48,691 nucleotides of DNA from an uncultured Pelagibacteraceae bacterium (GTDB lineage: Bacteria; Pseudomonadota; Alphaproteobacteria; Pelagibacterales; Pelagibacteraceae), in assembly GCA_902555435.1 (NCBI GenBank), contig CACDRL010000010.1, forward strand, positions 1 through 48,691, written 5' to 3'. Both the position numbers and the translations under genes were made by a program. The notes beneath the pieces were generated by a model, which saw only the letters and a list, made by a program, of their open reading frames with translations, was not told the DNA's origin and did not search any database. Each line of letters begins with the position of its first letter. The stretch's first letter is position 1. Below are positions 1 through 8,095 of the stretch, piece after piece.

Positions 1-306
1 CATTACATGGTTGCAATGGCTGGTGGTCATGACATTAAATGTGCAAAATATGCAACCTTTGGAACAAGAGAATTATCTAAAAATATTTTGAGAGCTCTAA
101 AAGGTCGAAAAGCTTGCTTAATTGCAAATCACGGTCAGATTGCATTTGAAGAGAGTTTGTCTAAAGCTTTTGAATTAGCTGAAGAGGTTGAAAATATATC
201 CCTTCAGTATATAACGAGCCTAAAATTGGGTAAGCCTAAAATTCTTTCTATAAAAGAAATGAAAAAAGTTTTATCCAAAGCTAAAAATTATAAAAAGGAT
301 AGCTAA
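1..306 (+). CDS. Class II aldolase/adducin family protein, C-terminal part (5' end outside window)
   Basis: The frame is open from base 1 (His-Tyr before the first Met at 7), so the gene starts upstream of the window and the Met at 7 is probably internal. About 101 residues remain. The stretch CLIANHGQIAF followed by a helix rich in Glu/Ala (AFELAEEVENISLQY) is the usual C-terminal signature of class II aldolases such as L-fuculose-phosphate aldolase; the His of NHG is a zinc ligand in that family. The family cleaves sugar phosphates or decarboxylates related substrates, and the substrate here cannot be read. Its stop overlaps the next start by one base (TAATG), so it is probably cotranscribed with the polyamine-type fusion gene. 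Family assignment is good; function is unknown. Confidence 0.8.
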   Translation, partial: HYMVAMAGGHDIKCAKYATFGTRELSKNILRALKGRKACLIANHGQIAFEESLSKAFELAEEVENISLQYITSLKLGKPKILSIKEMKKVLSKAKNYKKDS

Positions 307-1346
307 TGACTAAAGTTGGAGAGCATATAACTCTAGACATCATTGGAACAGCAAAAGAGTACGATCCTTCTGTTTATGAAAAAGTAATTCATGAAATCGC
401 AAAAGCTGCAAAAGTAACAATATTAAATATTTCTAAATATAAATTTGAACCTCAAGGTTTTACAATATTGGCTCTTTTAGCAGAAAGCCATATTAGTTTT
501 CATACTTTTCCTGAAAAAGGAATTATTAGTTTTGATTTTTTTACATGTGGAAAGGTAAGTCCTTCAGTTGCAATTGATATAATTAAAAAAGAATTCGAAC
601 ATACAAGAATTGTTAAAAAAGAATTTAATAGAGATACAAAATCACTTTATCATGACATTTATAGTTCTCCAGGTTTGCAAAAATCATATGTTGTAAATGA
701 TGTTTTAGAAGATTTTAAATCTAAAGTTGGTCAGCATATTGAAATTTTAGATCTTGAGCAGTTTGGAAAATCACTATTTATAGATGGTGAAATTCAAGTT
801 GCTGCGACTGATGAACACTTATATAGCTCAACTTTTGTTGGTTCAGGTTTAAATCTAAACAAAGATAATGAAAGAGCAGCTATCATTGGAGGTGGAGATG
901 GTGGCGTTGCAAGAGAATGTATTTCTAAAAATTTTAATTTTATAGACTGGTATGAGTTAGATCCAGAAGTTGTAGATGTTTGTAATAAACATCTTGGTGA
1001 TATCGGAAAAAAAGCTACAGAAAAAAATTCAGTTAAATGTGTATGGGGAGATGCATTTGAAAGTATTAAATCAGTTGCCGATGATACCTACGATCATATT
1101 TTTGTTGATCTAAATGATGATCAATTTTGTATCGATCTAGCAGCAAAAAATATGGACTCATTGGTGAGAATATTAAAGCCAAAAGGGGTAATAACAGCTC
1201 AAGTTGGTAGTCAGGATAAAAAACCCAAACAAGTTGATAGTTGGTTAAATGTATTTAATCAAAATTTTGGGAATGCTAAATTATCGAGGGTTTACATACC
1301 AAGTTTTGATTGTGCTTGGAACTTTTCATCCTCAATAAATCATTAA
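306..1346 (+). CDS. Fused S-adenosylmethionine decarboxylase (SpeD) - aminopropyltransferase (SpeE-like)
   Basis: 346 residues with two domains. Residues about 1-115 match the bacterial pyruvoyl AdoMet decarboxylase: ESHIS at 60-64 gives the Glu60/Ser61 self-cleavage site, with His66 and Cys81 (FFTCG) at the spacing of the known catalytic His and Cys. Residues about 130-346 are a spermidine synthase-type aminopropyltransferase with the AdoMet-binding GGGDGG at 195-200 and the acidic YELDPEV strand. The fusion would make decarboxylated AdoMet and use it on an amine acceptor in one protein. The usual DxxDP-GPA active-site loop is replaced by DLNDDQ at 268-273, so the acceptor may not be putrescine. 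It starts one base inside the stop of the aldolase gene. Domain calls are firm; the product is not. Confidence 0.88.
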   Translation: MTKVGEHITLDIIGTAKEYDPSVYEKVIHEIAKAAKVTILNISKYKFEPQGFTILALLAESHISFHTFPEKGIISFDFFTCGKVSPSVAIDIIKKEFEHTRIVKKEFNRDTKSLYHDIYSSPGLQKSYVVNDVLEDFKSKVGQHIEILDLEQFGKSLFIDGEIQVAATDEHLYSSTFVGSGLNLNKDNERAAIIGGGDGGVARECISKNFNFIDWYELDPEVVDVCNKHLGDIGKKATEKNSVKCVWGDAFESIKSVADDTYDHIFVDLNDDQFCIDLAAKNMDSLVRILKPKGVITAQVGSQDKKPKQVDSWLNVFNQNFGNAKLSRVYIPSFDCAWNFSSSINH

Positions 1347-1403
1347 TTTTTCTTTTTTCTTTCTAAAAATTGTGAAATAATTATTCCAATTAAAGGAGAA
1401 AAT

Positions 1404-2255
1404 ATGAATATATTCAAAAAAACTATTTTAACAGTTCTAGCTTCTTTTTTAATCATCGGAAATGTTTCTGCTGAAAAAATTAAAATTGGAACTGAAGGTG
1501 CTTATCCTCCATGGAATTCAAAAGATGCCTCTGGTAATTTAATTGGGTTTGAGGTTGAGCTAGCTCAAGAGCTTTGCAAAATTATGAAATACGAGTGCAC
1601 AATAGTTGAGCAAGATTGGGATGGAATGATACCTGCATTGGTAATGAGAAAATTTGATGCAATTATGGCCGGTATGTCAATTACTGATGAAAGAAAGAAA
1701 ACGATTACTTTCTCACAAGGATATGCTGATGAAGTTGCATCTCTTGCTGTAATGAAAGGTTCAAGTTTAGAAAGCATGGATACACCAGAAGGTATTAATT
1801 TATCTTTAGGTGGGTCAGATGTTAAAAAAGCTTTAAAAACTTTAACAGGTGCTTTAGCAGGAAAAACTGTATGTACTCAAACAGGTACAATTCACCAAAA
1901 CTTTTTAGAGTCTGGTGACGTTGGAAGTATAAACGTTAGAACTTACAAAACTCAAGATGAGGTTAACTTGGATTTAACTTCTGGAAGATGTGATGTTGCT
2001 CTTGCTGCAGCAGTAGCATTTACAGACTATGCTGATAAATCTGGTAAACCAGTTGTATTAGTAGGACCAACTTTTTCTGGTGGAGCATTTGGAAATGGAG
2101 TTGGTGTTGGAATCAGACAAGCTAGCGATAGTGAAATCGGAAAAAGAGACGCTAAAATCTTAAAAGATTTCAATAAAGCAATTAACAAAGCTAGAAAAAA
2201 AGGAATTATTAGCGAACTTGCTATTAAACACTTTGGTTTTGACGCTTCTATGTAA
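1404..2255 (+). CDS. ABC transporter periplasmic substrate-binding protein, polar amino acid/opine family
   Basis: 283 residues. A Sec signal peptide is visible (positive MNIFKK, hydrophobic core, probable cleavage after VSA near residue 23). The mature part begins KIKIGTEGAYPPWN and continues with GFEVELAQELC and a MSITDERKKTITFS segment, the hallmark of family 3 solute-binding proteins (lysine/arginine/ornithine, histidine, octopine). It would capture a polar amino acid or amino acid derivative in the periplasm and hand it to the two permeases downstream. The start has a strong AGGAG at 1394-1398, five bases before the ATG. A hairpin follows the stop. Ligand identity cannot be decided; proximity to a polyamine gene hints at a basic amino acid but is only suggestive. 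Confidence 0.9.
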   Translation: MNIFKKTILTVLASFLIIGNVSAEKIKIGTEGAYPPWNSKDASGNLIGFEVELAQELCKIMKYECTIVEQDWDGMIPALVMRKFDAIMAGMSITDERKKTITFSQGYADEVASLAVMKGSSLESMDTPEGINLSLGGSDVKKALKTLTGALAGKTVCTQTGTIHQNFLESGDVGSINVRTYKTQDEVNLDLTSGRCDVALAAAVAFTDYADKSGKPVVLVGPTFSGGAFGNGVGVGIRQASDSEIGKRDAKILKDFNKAINKARKKGIISELAIKHFGFDASM

Positions 2256-2269
2256 TTAATTTTGGATTT

Positions 2270-2292
2270 GGCGGCTATAATATATAGTCGCC
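2270..2292 (+). promoter_or_regulatory. RNA hairpin between binding-protein gene and first permease gene
   Basis: GGCGGCTATA at 2270-2279 pairs with TATAGTCGCC at 2283-2292 (10 bp, one G-T wobble, three-base loop ATA). It is one of the few GC-containing stems in an AT-rich gap. No T-run follows, so it is not a classical terminator. It ends 7 bases before the permease ATG at 2300, which has no Shine-Dalgarno sequence. Probable roles are protecting the 3' end of the binding-protein mRNA and lowering permease translation. Confidence 0.75.
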
Positions 2293-2299
2293 AATCTAT

Positions 2300-2992
2300 A
2301 TGGAACTTCTTGCATTTGGAAAAACAGGTTGGGGTGACGAGTTATTCTACGCAACCCTAATGACAGTTGCTGTATCTGTTACAGCGATGATAGTTGGTTT
2401 TCTTTTTGCTTTAATTTTTACTCCACTAAAACTTTCAAAATACAAAACCCTAAACTTTGTTGGAAATTTTTACACCACAGTAATTAGAGGTGTTCCTGAA
2501 CTATTAGTCATATATTTATTATTTTTTGGTGGGAGTGGTGCAATAATGTATGTTGCATCAATATTTGGTTATTACGAATATATAGAAATCAACGCATTTA
2601 TTACTGGTGCTGTTGCTATTGGGATAATTTCAGGAGCTTACTCAACAGAAGTTTTTAGAGGAGCTATCCAATCAATTGATAAAGGTCAGTTTGAGGCTGC
2701 AAAAGTCTTGGGTATCAGTAAGTTTGTTCAATTCTATAAAATAATTTTTCCTCAAATGTTAAGACTAGCAATTCCAAATTTAAGTAATGTTTGGCAAATT
2801 ACTTTAAAGGACACATCTTTGATATCAGTAACTGGTTTGGTCGAAATTATGAGACAATCCTATATTGCTGCAGGATCCACAAGAGATCCATTATTTTTTT
2901 ATTCATTTGCGGCAGTTTTATATTTATTGCTTACTTATATAAGCATGAAGTTAATTAATAAATTAGAAGTTAAATATAGTAGGGGTTATTAA
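2300..2992 (+). CDS. ABC transporter permease, polar amino acid (HisQ/OccQ-like) type
   Basis: 230 residues with about five hydrophobic segments. The EAA loop that contacts the ATPase is visible as QFEAAKVLGIS, preceded by GAYSTEVFRGAIQSI, typical of HisMQ-type permeases. It would form the inner-membrane channel as a heterodimer with the next gene product. No Shine-Dalgarno precedes the start, and the hairpin at 2270-2292 abuts it. Its stop overlaps the next ATG by one base, indicating coupled translation. No ATP-binding subunit gene lies nearby within the window; it may lie upstream of base 1 or elsewhere. Confidence 0.9.
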   Translation: MELLAFGKTGWGDELFYATLMTVAVSVTAMIVGFLFALIFTPLKLSKYKTLNFVGNFYTTVIRGVPELLVIYLLFFGGSGAIMYVASIFGYYEYIEINAFITGAVAIGIISGAYSTEVFRGAIQSIDKGQFEAAKVLGISKFVQFYKIIFPQMLRLAIPNLSNVWQITLKDTSLISVTGLVEIMRQSYIAAGSTRDPLFFYSFAAVLYLLLTYISMKLINKLEVKYSRGY

Positions 2993-3669
2993 TGGATTTT
3001 GATTTAATGATCACTAGTTTTCCTAAACTTTTAGGAGCAACTGTAATTACTTTAAAACTTTTATTAGCTTCTTTATTTTTTGGATTATTTCTTGGATTGT
3101 TCTTTGCAATTTTAAGATTAAACAAAAATATATTTATTAATAAATTTGCTTATGGATATTCTTATGTTTTTAGAGGTACTCCTTTATTAGTTCAAATTTT
3201 TATTATTTATTTTGGTCTTGGACAAATTGAATATTTAAGATCAACAGTTTTATGGGTTGTATTAAAAGAACCTTATTGGTGTGCAATTATTGCATTTACA
3301 TTAAACACAGGTGCATACACGTCTGAGATATTAAGATCTGCATTTCAAACTATAAAACCTGGAATTATTGAAGCTGGAAAAAGTTTAGGTATTTCAAATA
3401 AAATTATATTTTATAAAATTCAAATACCTATTGCGATCAGACAATCTCTTCCTGCGTATGGAAATGAAATAATTTTAATGATGAAAGGCACTTCATTAGC
3501 AAGCACCGTAACACTAATGGATTTAACTGGTGTTGCAAAATACATCATATCAACAACATTTAAGCCTATTGAAGTATTTATTGTAGCTGGTGGAATATAT
3601 TTGTTTATGACTTTTATTATTCACAACGTGATTAAGTATTTAGAAAAAAAATATAGTTTCCAACAATAA
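2992..3669 (+). CDS. ABC transporter permease, polar amino acid (HisM/OccM-like) type
   Basis: 225 residues, about five membrane segments. The EAA-loop motif reads IIEAGKSLGIS after GAYTSEILRSAFQTI, as in the HisM branch. It is the partner of the preceding permease and starts within its stop codon (TTAATGG). The next gene starts one base after its stop, so the dioxygenase downstream belongs to the same transcription unit. The transported compound is unknown, but the shared operon suggests the dioxygenase could act on it. Confidence 0.9.
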   Translation: MDFDLMITSFPKLLGATVITLKLLLASLFFGLFLGLFFAILRLNKNIFINKFAYGYSYVFRGTPLLVQIFIIYFGLGQIEYLRSTVLWVVLKEPYWCAIIAFTLNTGAYTSEILRSAFQTIKPGIIEAGKSLGISNKIIFYKIQIPIAIRQSLPAYGNEIILMMKGTSLASTVTLMDLTGVAKYIISTTFKPIEVFIVAGGIYLFMTFIIHNVIKYLEKKYSFQQ

Positions 3670-3670
3670 A

Positions 3671-4459
3671 ATGTATCTATCTAAAAAACAGATTGATGAT
3701 TATCAAGATTATGGTGCAATAATTATTAAAGATGCATTTAAAGATTGGATTGACCCATTAAGAAGTGGTTTTCAAAAAGTTTTAGACAACCCAAGTCAAC
3801 ATGGAAGAGAAAATGTGAATGAAAATGAGGGAAGGTTTTTTGAAGATTATTGCAATTGGGAAAGAATAAAAGAATTTAAAGATTGCATGCTCAATTCTCC
3901 TGCAGCCCAAATAGTTGCTGAGGCTACAAATTCAAAATCTATACAAATTTTTCATGATCATCTTTTTATTAAAGATCCAGGAACAAACAAAGAAACACCT
4001 TGGCATCAAGACATGCCATATTACTGTGTTGATGGAAACGATACAGGAAGTTTTTGGATACCATTAGATGAGGTAAATAAAAAAAATAATCTTAAATTAA
4101 TTTTAAGATCACATAAATGGCAAAAACTATTAAGACCCACTAAATGGTCTAACGATCAACCATGGTATGAAGATGATAGCTCGTTTATGAATCTTCCAAA
4201 AAAAGAAGAATTTAAAGAAGATATATTAGTTCCTGACCTAAAATTAGGTGATGCAGTTTTGTTTAATTTTAAAACTGTTCATGGTTCCACAGGAAATCAA
4301 AGTTCTCAATCTCGTAGAGCATTCTCTATGAGATTTATAGGGGATGATGTTACTTTTACTGAAAGAGGTGGTCCAACATCACCACCATTCGATGGAATTA
4401 ATTTAAAATCAGGAGATCGGATGAGAGAGGATTGGTTTCCAAAAGTTTTTAGTAACTAG
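3671..4459 (+). CDS. Phytanoyl-CoA dioxygenase (PhyH) family Fe(II)/2-oxoglutarate oxygenase
   Basis: 262 residues, cytoplasmic. The metal triad of this family is visible: His112 and Asp114 in WHQD, and the distal His204 in TVHGS, followed by the 2-oxoglutarate-binding Arg at 215/216 (RRAFSMRF). Such enzymes hydroxylate small molecules using oxygen and 2-oxoglutarate. The gene begins directly after the second permease, so an imported compound is a plausible substrate (inference). Its 3' end overlaps the convergent DUF6165 gene by 11 bases. Family is clear, substrate unknown. Confidence 0.85.
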   Translation: MYLSKKQIDDYQDYGAIIIKDAFKDWIDPLRSGFQKVLDNPSQHGRENVNENEGRFFEDYCNWERIKEFKDCMLNSPAAQIVAEATNSKSIQIFHDHLFIKDPGTNKETPWHQDMPYYCVDGNDTGSFWIPLDEVNKKNNLKLILRSHKWQKLLRPTKWSNDQPWYEDDSSFMNLPKKEEFKEDILVPDLKLGDAVLFNFKTVHGSTGNQSSQSRRAFSMRFIGDDVTFTERGGPTSPPFDGINLKSGDRMREDWFPKVFSN

Positions 4460-4838
4460 TATACTCTTTAATCTCTTTAATAGCAGAACCAGCATGGTTA
4501 TTCATCTCTAATTTTATTTTTGCTCGATCATCATTTAAAAAATGAACATCTCTAGAAAGTTTTATAAATTTTTCTCCAAAATCTTTATTTTTTTCACAAT
4601 CTCTTTTGTCATCTTCAATAACCCAAAGTTTAGCATTTATATCTTTTAAGTCTTGAAATAATTTTTCAAGCTTCTCATCAGACTTAACATTTTTTTCTAA
4701 CTGATTTTTAAGAATAGAGTGTTCGTTATTTATAAAATTTAATTTTTCTGGGTCTTTTATTTTATCTTGTTTGATTTCTAATATTGAAATCTTGTCAAAA
4801 AGCTCTCCAACAGAAACCTCTACTATAATTTTATTCAT
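4449..4838 (-). CDS. DUF6165-type small protein
   Basis: 129 residues, no signal peptide or membrane segment, highly charged, probably mostly helical. The opening IIVEVSVGELFDKISILEIK resembles small proteins I recall as DUF6165, often found near lipopolysaccharide sugar-transfer genes; function is not known. Here it is divergent from a GT9 glycosyltransferase, start codons only 32 bases apart, which fits that association. The 3' end overlaps the convergent dioxygenase gene by 11 bases. The DUF number is from memory and should be verified. Confidence 0.65.
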   Translation of the reverse strand: MNKIIVEVSVGELFDKISILEIKQDKIKDPEKLNFINNEHSILKNQLEKNVKSDEKLEKLFQDLKDINAKLWVIEDDKRDCEKNKDFGEKFIKLSRDVHFLNDDRAKIKLEMNNHAGSAIKEIKEYTSY

Positions 4839-4870
4839 AAAACTTTATACTATGTTAAGTTGTTAGAATT

Positions 4871-5812
4871 ATGTCTAATATTTTAATTATTAAACATGGA
4901 TCTTTAGGCGATATAGCTCAAGCTTGTGGGGCAATTCAAGATATTTCTGAAAATCATAAAGGAGATCAAATTCATTTATTAACAACCAAACCTTATTTTG
5001 AACTATTTAAAAAAAATCCTCATATTTCGAATGTTATTCTAGATAAGAGATTGTCAAAGATTAATTTAATTTATTTATATTTACTAATGAGAGAGATTAA
5101 AAAATACAATTTCTCAAAAGTTTATGATCTTCAAAATTCTAGCAGAACATCATTTTACAAAAATATATTATTTCCTAAAGCTGATAAAACTATCTGGTGT
5201 TCAACAGAAACAACACTTCCAGAAGAAACAACCAAAAAAGATTTTGATAAAGATTCTGTTCTTTCAAGATTTGATCATCAGTTAAAATCTTCAGGAATTA
5301 ATACCAATTATACTATCAAACCAGACTTTTCTTGGAGTTCAGTTAATATTTCAGAAATTAAAAAAAATTACGAACTAGATAAATACATAATACTTTTTCC
5401 TTTTTGCTCACCTCATTTAACTTCAAAGAAATGGCCTTACTATAACGACCTAATTTCTTTAATTAATGAAAAATTTGAAAATAAATTTAAAGTGGTTACT
5501 GCACCTGGGCCAGATGAAATTAAAGATGCAAAAAATATAAATGCTTTATGTGTTTTAGATAACGGTAAAGCTTTAAATATTTCACAATTATCTGGATTAA
5601 TTAAAGACAGTTCGTTTGTGGTTGCTAATGATACAGGACCTGCTCATATAACAGCGCATTTAGGATCAAAGGGTGTTGCTTTATTTGGTTCGCATACAAC
5701 TCCTTTTAAAGTCAGTATTGAAAGAGAAAACTTTAAAGCAATACAAGCCTCCGAATTATCAAAACTCTCAGCAGAAAAAGTTTTTGAAAAAGTTTCTGAA
5801 ATTATTTCTTAA
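4871..5812 (+). CDS. Glycosyltransferase family 9 (ADP-heptose:LPS heptosyltransferase-like)
   Basis: 313 residues. The N-terminus ILIIKHGSLGDIAQACGAI is the GT9 signature, and the C-terminal half has the nucleotide-sugar site FVVANDTGPAHITAHLGSKG followed by ALFGSHTTPFK. GT9 enzymes move heptose or a related sugar from an ADP-sugar onto lipid A-core at the inner face of the membrane. No heptose biosynthesis genes are in the window, so the exact donor is uncertain. It is divergent from the DUF6165 gene and overlaps the convergent AbrB gene by 11 bases at the 3' end. Confidence 0.85.
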   Translation: MSNILIIKHGSLGDIAQACGAIQDISENHKGDQIHLLTTKPYFELFKKNPHISNVILDKRLSKINLIYLYLLMREIKKYNFSKVYDLQNSSRTSFYKNILFPKADKTIWCSTETTLPEETTKKDFDKDSVLSRFDHQLKSSGINTNYTIKPDFSWSSVNISEIKKNYELDKYIILFPFCSPHLTSKKWPYYNDLISLINEKFENKFKVVTAPGPDEIKDAKNINALCVLDNGKALNISQLSGLIKDSSFVVANDTGPAHITAHLGSKGVALFGSHTTPFKVSIERENFKAIQASELSKLSAEKVFEKVSEIIS

Positions 5813-6878
5813 TTTTTTCTAAAACTTTTAAAAATATTGGAACTGTGAAAAGTATAAAAAGCAATCTAATTATATGGTGAAAAGCAACAAAGTCTGGGTC
5901 TAAATCAAAAGCAATTGCTATAACGGCTACTTCATAAATTCCACCGGGACTAAAAGACAATATTAGAGTTAAAATATTTGTATCAATAAAGAATGTTGCA
6001 ACATAGGCTGCAACCAAACCTAATACTACCAAAATAGTGGTAGCCACAATACTATGAAGAGAATTATTGGCTATCTCTTTTATAGTTTTTTCAGCAAACC
6101 TACATCCAACAGATGAGCCAAGAATTAGCAGACAAAAATTTACCGTTTCATCTGGCAATTTATATGAGGCTATATCTGTAATTTGCAATAAACCACTAGC
6201 AAATAATGTTCCAGATAGTAAAGCAGCAGGAATTCTAATTTTATCAAAAACAAAAATAAAAAATAAAGATGAAATAATAAGTAAAATTAAATTTAAATGA
6301 TTTTGAGCTAAATAATTGAATTCATCATTTAACAAAACATTGTTGTCAGTATTATTAACTATAATAAATGGAATGAAAGTTATTATGATGATTAATCTAA
6401 TTAAGTGAGAGGTTGCAACTTGAGATAAATCCGTTTTTTCATTTTCAGCTAAAATCATTAAAGGACCCAGTGCTCCAGGAGCTGCCGAAAAGATTGAAGC
6501 TTTTTCTCCATAACTTGCGAATTTTTGAAGGTATTTAGCGACAACTAAAATACAAATTATTATGTAGATTAGCATAATTAGCGAAGTCCAAATCCAATCA
6601 AACATTTGATTAAATAGATTTTGATCTATGTAATTTCCAATATGCAAACCTAAAATTATTAAGATAAAGCTTAATACAATTTTAGGCATAATAATTTTAA
6701 GACCAGATAAAGCAGCAATTGAAGTGATAATCATAGGTCCTAAAAACCAAGCTAGTGGAATATTAAAATATTGAGCAATGATTGCGCTAGGAACAGAAAT
6801 TATTAGAACAGAAATAAATTTAATTGAAAAAATTTGTTTTGCATTTTCAAGATAAAATCTGATTTGATCTTTAATCAT
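5802..6878 (-). CDS. AbrB family integral membrane protein (duplicated AbrB domain)
   Basis: 358 residues with roughly ten hydrophobic segments in two similar halves; PLAWFLGPMIITSIAALSG and AALLSGTLFASGLLQI occupy equivalent places, as in the AbrB membrane family. Members are often mislabelled as ammonia monooxygenase or AbrB regulators, but this is a membrane protein with no DNA-binding domain; a transport role is presumed. The C-terminal LSFSPGGIYEVAVIAIAFD segment is typical. It is divergent from tctC across a 214-base gap, so the two may share regulation. Substrate unknown. Confidence 0.75.
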   Translation of the reverse strand: MIKDQIRFYLENAKQIFSIKFISVLIISVPSAIIAQYFNIPLAWFLGPMIITSIAALSGLKIIMPKIVLSFILIILGLHIGNYIDQNLFNQMFDWIWTSLIMLIYIIICILVVAKYLQKFASYGEKASIFSAAPGALGPLMILAENEKTDLSQVATSHLIRLIIIITFIPFIIVNNTDNNVLLNDEFNYLAQNHLNLILLIISSLFFIFVFDKIRIPAALLSGTLFASGLLQITDIASYKLPDETVNFCLLILGSSVGCRFAEKTIKEIANNSLHSIVATTILVVLGLVAAYVATFFIDTNILTLILSFSPGGIYEVAVIAIAFDLDPDFVAFHHIIRLLFILFTVPIFLKVLEKIKK

Positions 6879-7052
6879 TTAAAGCTTCTATCATCAACTA
6901 TGTAAAAGATAAGAAAAAATATATTAGTAAAAAAAGTTAAAATTTAATTCGTTAAAAGTTAAAACTATTAGTTTTTTTTGATAATTTTTTTAAAAAAACA
7001 TTTTCAATTAAAAGTTGTGTTACTTAATTACAGGTTGCATAAAGACTAAGAC

Positions 7053-7058
7053 TATAAT
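7053..7058 (+). promoter_or_regulatory. Candidate -10 hexamer upstream of tctC
   Basis: TATAAT lies 34 bases before the tctC ATG in the 214-base gap between the divergent AbrB and tctC genes. No good -35 hexamer sits at 16-18 bases, so the promoter, if real, may need an activator. A 7-bp inverted repeat (6961-6967 with 6969-6975) lies further upstream. Nothing else recognisable was found in this gap. Confidence 0.4.
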
Positions 7059-7092
7059 TAACTACCATTTTTAAATTAGAGAGGGATAAATA

Positions 7093-8073
7093 ATGAAAAA
7101 CTTAAAAAAAATAGTTTCAGTATTATTTTCTGCAATCCTATTATTCTCAGCGACAACTACTAGCTCATTAGCAATTGATAAATTGCACTTTGTAATCGGT
7201 GGTGGTGCTGGTGGTGGTTGGGATGGAACTGCTAGAGGTACTGGAGAAGCTTTAACAAAAGCTGGTATGTTAAAAAGTGCATCATTTGAAAATATGTCAG
7301 GTGGTGGTGGTGGTAAAGCTCTTGCTTACATGATTAATACTAAACCTGCTAACACAGTTTTAGTTCAATCTACACCACTAGTACTAAGATCAATTACAAG
7401 ACATAAAGGTTATGTAAAAGGCAATGGAACTTTATCTTATAAAGATGTTGTGCCGATTGCAGGTGTAATTGGTGACTACGGTGCTATCGCTGTTGCAAAA
7501 AGTTCATCTTTTAAAAACTTTCAAGATGTAGTTGATGCATATAAAAAAGATCCAAGCTCAGTAAAAATGGCTGGTGGATCAGTAAGAGGAAGTATGGACC
7601 ATTTAATCGGCGCTTTAGCTTTTCAGGCTGCAGGTGCAGATCCGAATGCAGTTCAATACATTCCTTATGATGCTGGTGGAAAAGCTTTAGCTGGACTTTT
7701 ATCTGGAGAAACTCAAATCATTTCAACTGGTTTAGGTGAATTGATGGGTGCAAGAGACCAAGTAAGAATTATTGGTATTACTGCTCCTTCAAGAGTATCT
7801 GATGCACCAGATGCACCAACTCTTAAAGAACAAGGATATGATGTACAATTCGTTAACTGGAGAGGTTTCTTTGGCCCTCCAGGTATGAGTAATGCTGATA
7901 AATCAGCTATTGCAAAAATGCTTGGCGATGTACAAAAAACTCCTGAATGGGAAACAGTAAGAGCAAGAAATGCTTGGGTTAATATTTATAACCCAGAAGG
8001 TAAGTTTGTTTCATTCTTAGAAAAACAAACTGAAGAAATGACAGCTCTTATGAAAAAACTAGGAGTTATCTAA
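7093..8073 (+). CDS. tctC: Tripartite tricarboxylate transporter substrate-binding protein (TctC/Bug family)
   Basis: 326 residues. A signal peptide is clear (MKNLKKIVSVLFSAILLF, probable cleavage after SLA near residue 27). The mature N-terminus has the glycine-rich GGGAGGGWDGTARGTG segment and a later NMSGGGGGKALAY, typical of TctC/Bug proteins that bind citrate or other carboxylates in the periplasm. The start has GAGAGGGA about seven bases upstream. It is first in a tctC-tctB-tctA operon, and its 3' end is followed by a strong terminator-like hairpin, which would keep binding protein in excess over the membrane subunits. Ligand is not determined. Confidence 0.92.
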   Translation: MKNLKKIVSVLFSAILLFSATTTSSLAIDKLHFVIGGGAGGGWDGTARGTGEALTKAGMLKSASFENMSGGGGGKALAYMINTKPANTVLVQSTPLVLRSITRHKGYVKGNGTLSYKDVVPIAGVIGDYGAIAVAKSSSFKNFQDVVDAYKKDPSSVKMAGGSVRGSMDHLIGALAFQAAGADPNAVQYIPYDAGGKALAGLLSGETQIISTGLGELMGARDQVRIIGITAPSRVSDAPDAPTLKEQGYDVQFVNWRGFFGPPGMSNADKSAIAKMLGDVQKTPEWETVRARNAWVNIYNPEGKFVSFLEKQTEEMTALMKKLGVI

Positions 8074-8095
8074 CCTTTAGTTAGAAATTGAAATT

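Noticed and set aside
6879..7092. Riboswitch or tRNA in the largest gene-free gap
   Set aside because: The gap is almost all A/T with poly-T and poly-A tracts; no cloverleaf or conserved riboswitch core could be recognised by eye.
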